The notes beneath the pieces were generated by a model. It worked only from the letters and a program-made list of their open reading frames with translations. It was not told the origin of the DNA and searched no databases. Below are positions 5,830 to 7,304 of a DNA stretch of 7,304 bases, piece after piece. The translations under genes and the position numbers were made by a program. The stretch spans positions 1 to 7,304 of the forward strand of contig JAGGWL010000159.1 in assembly GCA_021157555.1 (NCBI GenBank), in the 5' to 3' direction. Within the stretch, counting starts at the first letter, position 1. Each line of letters begins with the position of its first letter. This DNA is from Deltaproteobacteria bacterium. GTDB lineage: Bacteria > Desulfobacterota > Desulfobacteria > Desulfobacterales > BuS5.

Positions 5830-5862
5830 CTTAGGAACGGGAACGAAATAACTTCCCCAAGT
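5830..5862 (+). repeat. Dispersed intergenic repeat, copy C
   Basis: This copy shows the family features best: CTT at 5830-5832, GGGAA (5839-5843), GAAATAA, TTCCC (5853-5857) and AAG at 5859-5861. GGGAA pairs with TTCCC, and CTT with AAG, giving a small imperfect hairpin. It shares 20/22 bases with copy A and 25/30 with copy B. It sits directly after the biotin carrier stop codon. Confidence 0.65.
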
Positions 5863-5876
5863 AGACGCACATTCTT

Positions 5877-5910
5877 TATGTAGAGACAAGTATGACCTTG
5901 TCTCTACATA
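5877..5910. terminator. Perfect 14-bp-stem hairpin between convergent genes, possible bidirectional terminator
   Basis: TATGTAGAGACAAG (5877-5890), a six-base loop TATGAC, and the exact reverse complement of the arm (5897-5910). It abuts the stop codon of the minus-strand ParB-like gene (5911-5913) and lies 50 nt after the biotin carrier stop. Neither side has a T run, so classical intrinsic termination is not assured. Its GTAGAGAC...GTCTCTAC ends resemble the palindrome at 3000-3027 (GTAGGGGC...GCCCCTAC), suggesting a related dispersed palindrome. Confidence 0.55.
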
Positions 5911-6879
5911 TCAATCAAACATAGCCTTGATCCCTTTTTCGTTTATAATCCTGTTAAGGATAGATTGACGTTCTTCGAGTTCCGCATGATTTTTAAAATC
6001 TATGGTTATTTTATAGGTGGTTCCTTCAAAATTTTTCGGTGGCACAAGTTTTACACCATTTCCGAGTCTTAATCCTTTGATGAGCTTTTTAAATTTATTT
6101 TCATAATCTGTTATTACTGGAAAACGTTTCTGCTTTAAATAAAATCTTATTTCTGCAGTTTTTTTTGTCCGATCAATATCCTTACTTTTAATTATTTTAT
6201 TCAACCCGCTCTCTCGTAGCACTTCCAAAATAGAGCTATCCTCAAGCAAGGCAATTTCTTTAGTTAAATTGATTATCTCCCTTTGTTTATTCAGGCTTGT
6301 TTTAAGTTCATCAAAAAGATTAGCAAACGCCAGCCCTGAAGATTTGTCCAAAGCCCCAAGTTCGAGAGCTATTGTAAGGGAAATGGTGTTATTAAGCAGA
6401 TATTCCTGTAGAGGGGAAGATAACCCATAAAGATTTTTAAGCTTTTGAATAATAGACGGATTTTCAGGCAACCCCAACCCCGATACTCCCCTTGCCAAAG
6501 CCACATTATCTTCAAAATGTTCTCCAAGCAGATGAACCGCTCTGGCTTGTTCTATCAGATTCAGCGGCCTTTGAAGTGCGTTTTCAGCAACAGCAATTTT
6601 AATTACTGTTAAAGCTCCTATTCCTGGATCTAATAGTTCCAAAGATAAAACACGCGCCTTGATATTAGCAATCCCAACTAATTTACAAGCAGCTATACGC
6701 CTGAAACCGCTTACAATAATAAATTTTGTGCCTTTTTCTTTAAGTATGGGAAGAGTAATTAACTCTATTTCCTGAATTGATGCGGCAAGGGGATTAATGT
6801 CGGTTCTGGTTGTAATACAGAAAGTCTTATCTTCTGAATCAATAGAGGCAAGTTCTATATTTTTTTCTTTAAAGTGCAC
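5911..6879 (-). CDS. Orphan ParB-like protein (ParB N-terminal domain and HTH-like middle, unusual C-terminus)
   Basis: A 322-residue protein with ParB/Srx-fold features: IELASID at the N-terminus (8-14), SGFRRIAACKLVG (57-69) in place of the usual GERRxRAA box, and ENALQRPLNLIEQARAVHLL (100-119) matching the ENxxRxxLxxxEEA region. A helical stretch at about 137-176 (LGLPENPSIIQKLKNLYGL) resembles the ParB helix-turn-helix region. From about residue 200 I recognise no domain, and the typical C-terminal dimerisation domain of chromosomal ParB is not apparent. No parA or parS-like cluster is visible, so chromosome or plasmid segregation is not supported; a DNA-binding or nucleotide-binding regulator is possible. 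The start is GTG at 6877-6879, with only a weak TGAG upstream, so translation is probably coupled to purC, whose TGA stop lies 6 nt upstream in the same frame. Confidence 0.7.
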   Translation of the reverse strand: MHFKEKNIELASIDSEDKTFCITTRTDINPLAASIQEIELITLPILKEKGTKFIIVSGFRRIAACKLVGIANIKARVLSLELLDPGIGALTVIKIAVAENALQRPLNLIEQARAVHLLGEHFEDNVALARGVSGLGLPENPSIIQKLKNLYGLSSPLQEYLLNNTISLTIALELGALDKSSGLAFANLFDELKTSLNKQREIINLTKEIALLEDSSILEVLRESGLNKIIKSKDIDRTKKTAEIRFYLKQKRFPVITDYENKFKKLIKGLRLGNGVKLVPPKNFEGTTYKITIDFKNHAELEERQSILNRIINEKGIKAMFD

Positions 6880-6885
6880 GATTAC

Positions 6886-7304
6886 TCATTTCAGCAACTG
6901 CTTCAAAGCTCCTATATATTTACTGCGAGTATTCTGAATTACTTTGTCAGGCAGATTTGGAGCGGGTGGTTTTTTGTCCCATTTGATAGAAATTAGATAA
7001 TCTCTGATGTATTGCTTGTCATAACTATCCTGCGGGCATCCCGGGCAGTAAGATTCTTTAGGCCAGAATCTGGATGAATCGGGTGTAAGCACTTCATCTA
7101 TTAAAATAACCTCATTATCATAAATGCCGAATTCAAACTTGGTATCGGCAATAATAATTCCTTTCCGATCAGCAAGTTCAACTCCTTTTTTATAAATTGC
7201 AATACTAAGTTCCCTGACTTTTGCTGCAAGATCTTCACCGACAATCTTGATTGCCGATTCATAATCTATATTAATATCATGCGCTCCTTCTTCCTCTTTT
7301 GTAG
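6886..7304 (-). CDS. purC: SAICAR synthase, C-terminal part, gene runs off the right edge
   Basis: Phosphoribosylaminoimidazole-succinocarboxamide synthase, the ATP-dependent ligase joining aspartate to CAIR in purine synthesis (cytoplasm). The reading frame is open from the window edge at 7304 to TGA at 6886-6888, about 138 codons, roughly the C-terminal half. Visible: the family signature IADTKFEFG, followed by DEVLTPDSSRFWP and, further on, SYDKQYIRDYL, WDKKPPAPNLPDKV and a final KYIGAL. A GTG at 7092 is the valine of DEVLTPDSS and not a start. The C-terminal layout matches the longer bacterial SAICAR synthases. The start and promoter lie outside the window. Directly downstream in the same frame is the ParB-like gene, so the two are probably co-transcribed. 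Confidence 0.92.
   Translation of the reverse strand, partial: TKEEEGAHDINIDYESAIKIVGEDLAAKVRELSIAIYKKGVELADRKGIIIADTKFEFGIYDNEVILIDEVLTPDSSRFWPKESYCPGCPQDSYDKQYIRDYLISIKWDKKPPAPNLPDKVIQNTRSKYIGALKQLLK

Noticed and set aside
5542..5889. 115-codon minus-strand open frame, and the overlapping 98-codon frame at 5339-5635
   Set aside because: Antisense to the clear biotin carrier gene and the MaoC-type fragment, low-complexity Phe/Tyr/Leu-rich translation, no ribosome-binding site.
6880..6888. Selenocysteine readthrough of the purC TGA
   Set aside because: PurC ends at its normal conserved C-terminus just before the TGA and no SECIS-like structure was evident; ordinary termination with coupling is simpler.
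6886..7092. Separate 68-residue gene starting at GTG 7092
   Set aside because: The frame continues upstream to the window edge with PurC sequence; the GTG encodes the Val of DEVLTPDSS.

Overview
The window looks like an AT-rich stretch of a Gram-negative chromosome, most likely a sulfur-metabolising Desulfobacterota (former Deltaproteobacteria) lineage. The reasons are a lipopolysaccharide-kinase-type gene, a CoA-disulfide-reductase/rhodanese fusion with a GAVALGPKAA N-terminus, a 71-residue free-standing biotin carrier, and many small intergenic palindromes. This placement is inference from protein style; there is no rRNA or other marker gene.

Layout from left to right. An LPS-core-kinase-like gene (minus strand, GTG start) ends near the left edge. 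A divergent intergenic region holds candidate promoters for both flanking genes and one copy of a dispersed repeat. Next, on the plus strand, is a 570-residue FAD/NAD(P)H disulfide reductase fused to a rhodanese domain. It is followed by a perfect 28-bp palindrome with a T run (probable terminator) and then a tRNA nucleotidyltransferase/poly(A) polymerase-family gene with an HD domain. That gene converges on a minus-strand cyclic-nucleotide-binding-fold protein, and two inverted copies of the dispersed repeat lie between them and can fold into a long hairpin. The 5052-5610 region has no intact gene but contains a recognisable broken fragment of a MaoC-type enoyl-CoA hydratase gene (5390-5552). 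It is followed by the intact 71-residue biotin carrier gene. A third clear repeat copy and a perfect 14-bp-stem hairpin separate this from a minus-strand pair: an orphan ParB-like protein directly downstream of purC (SAICAR synthase), which runs off the right edge.

The genes are mostly unrelated housekeeping and envelope functions. The tightest unit is purC-parB-like (6 nt apart, same reading frame, separated by one TGA). The biotin carrier and the MaoC remnant together suggest the leftover of an acyl-CoA carboxylase/hydratase locus. The most notable non-genic signal is a family of short intergenic repeats (core GGAACRGGRACGAAATAA, often followed by CTTCCCC), with four supportable copies and two weaker ones, plus two palindromes sharing GTAGRGRC...GYCYCTAC ends. 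I found no new defence or mobile system with its own protein machinery, and no tRNA, rRNA or CRISPR array.
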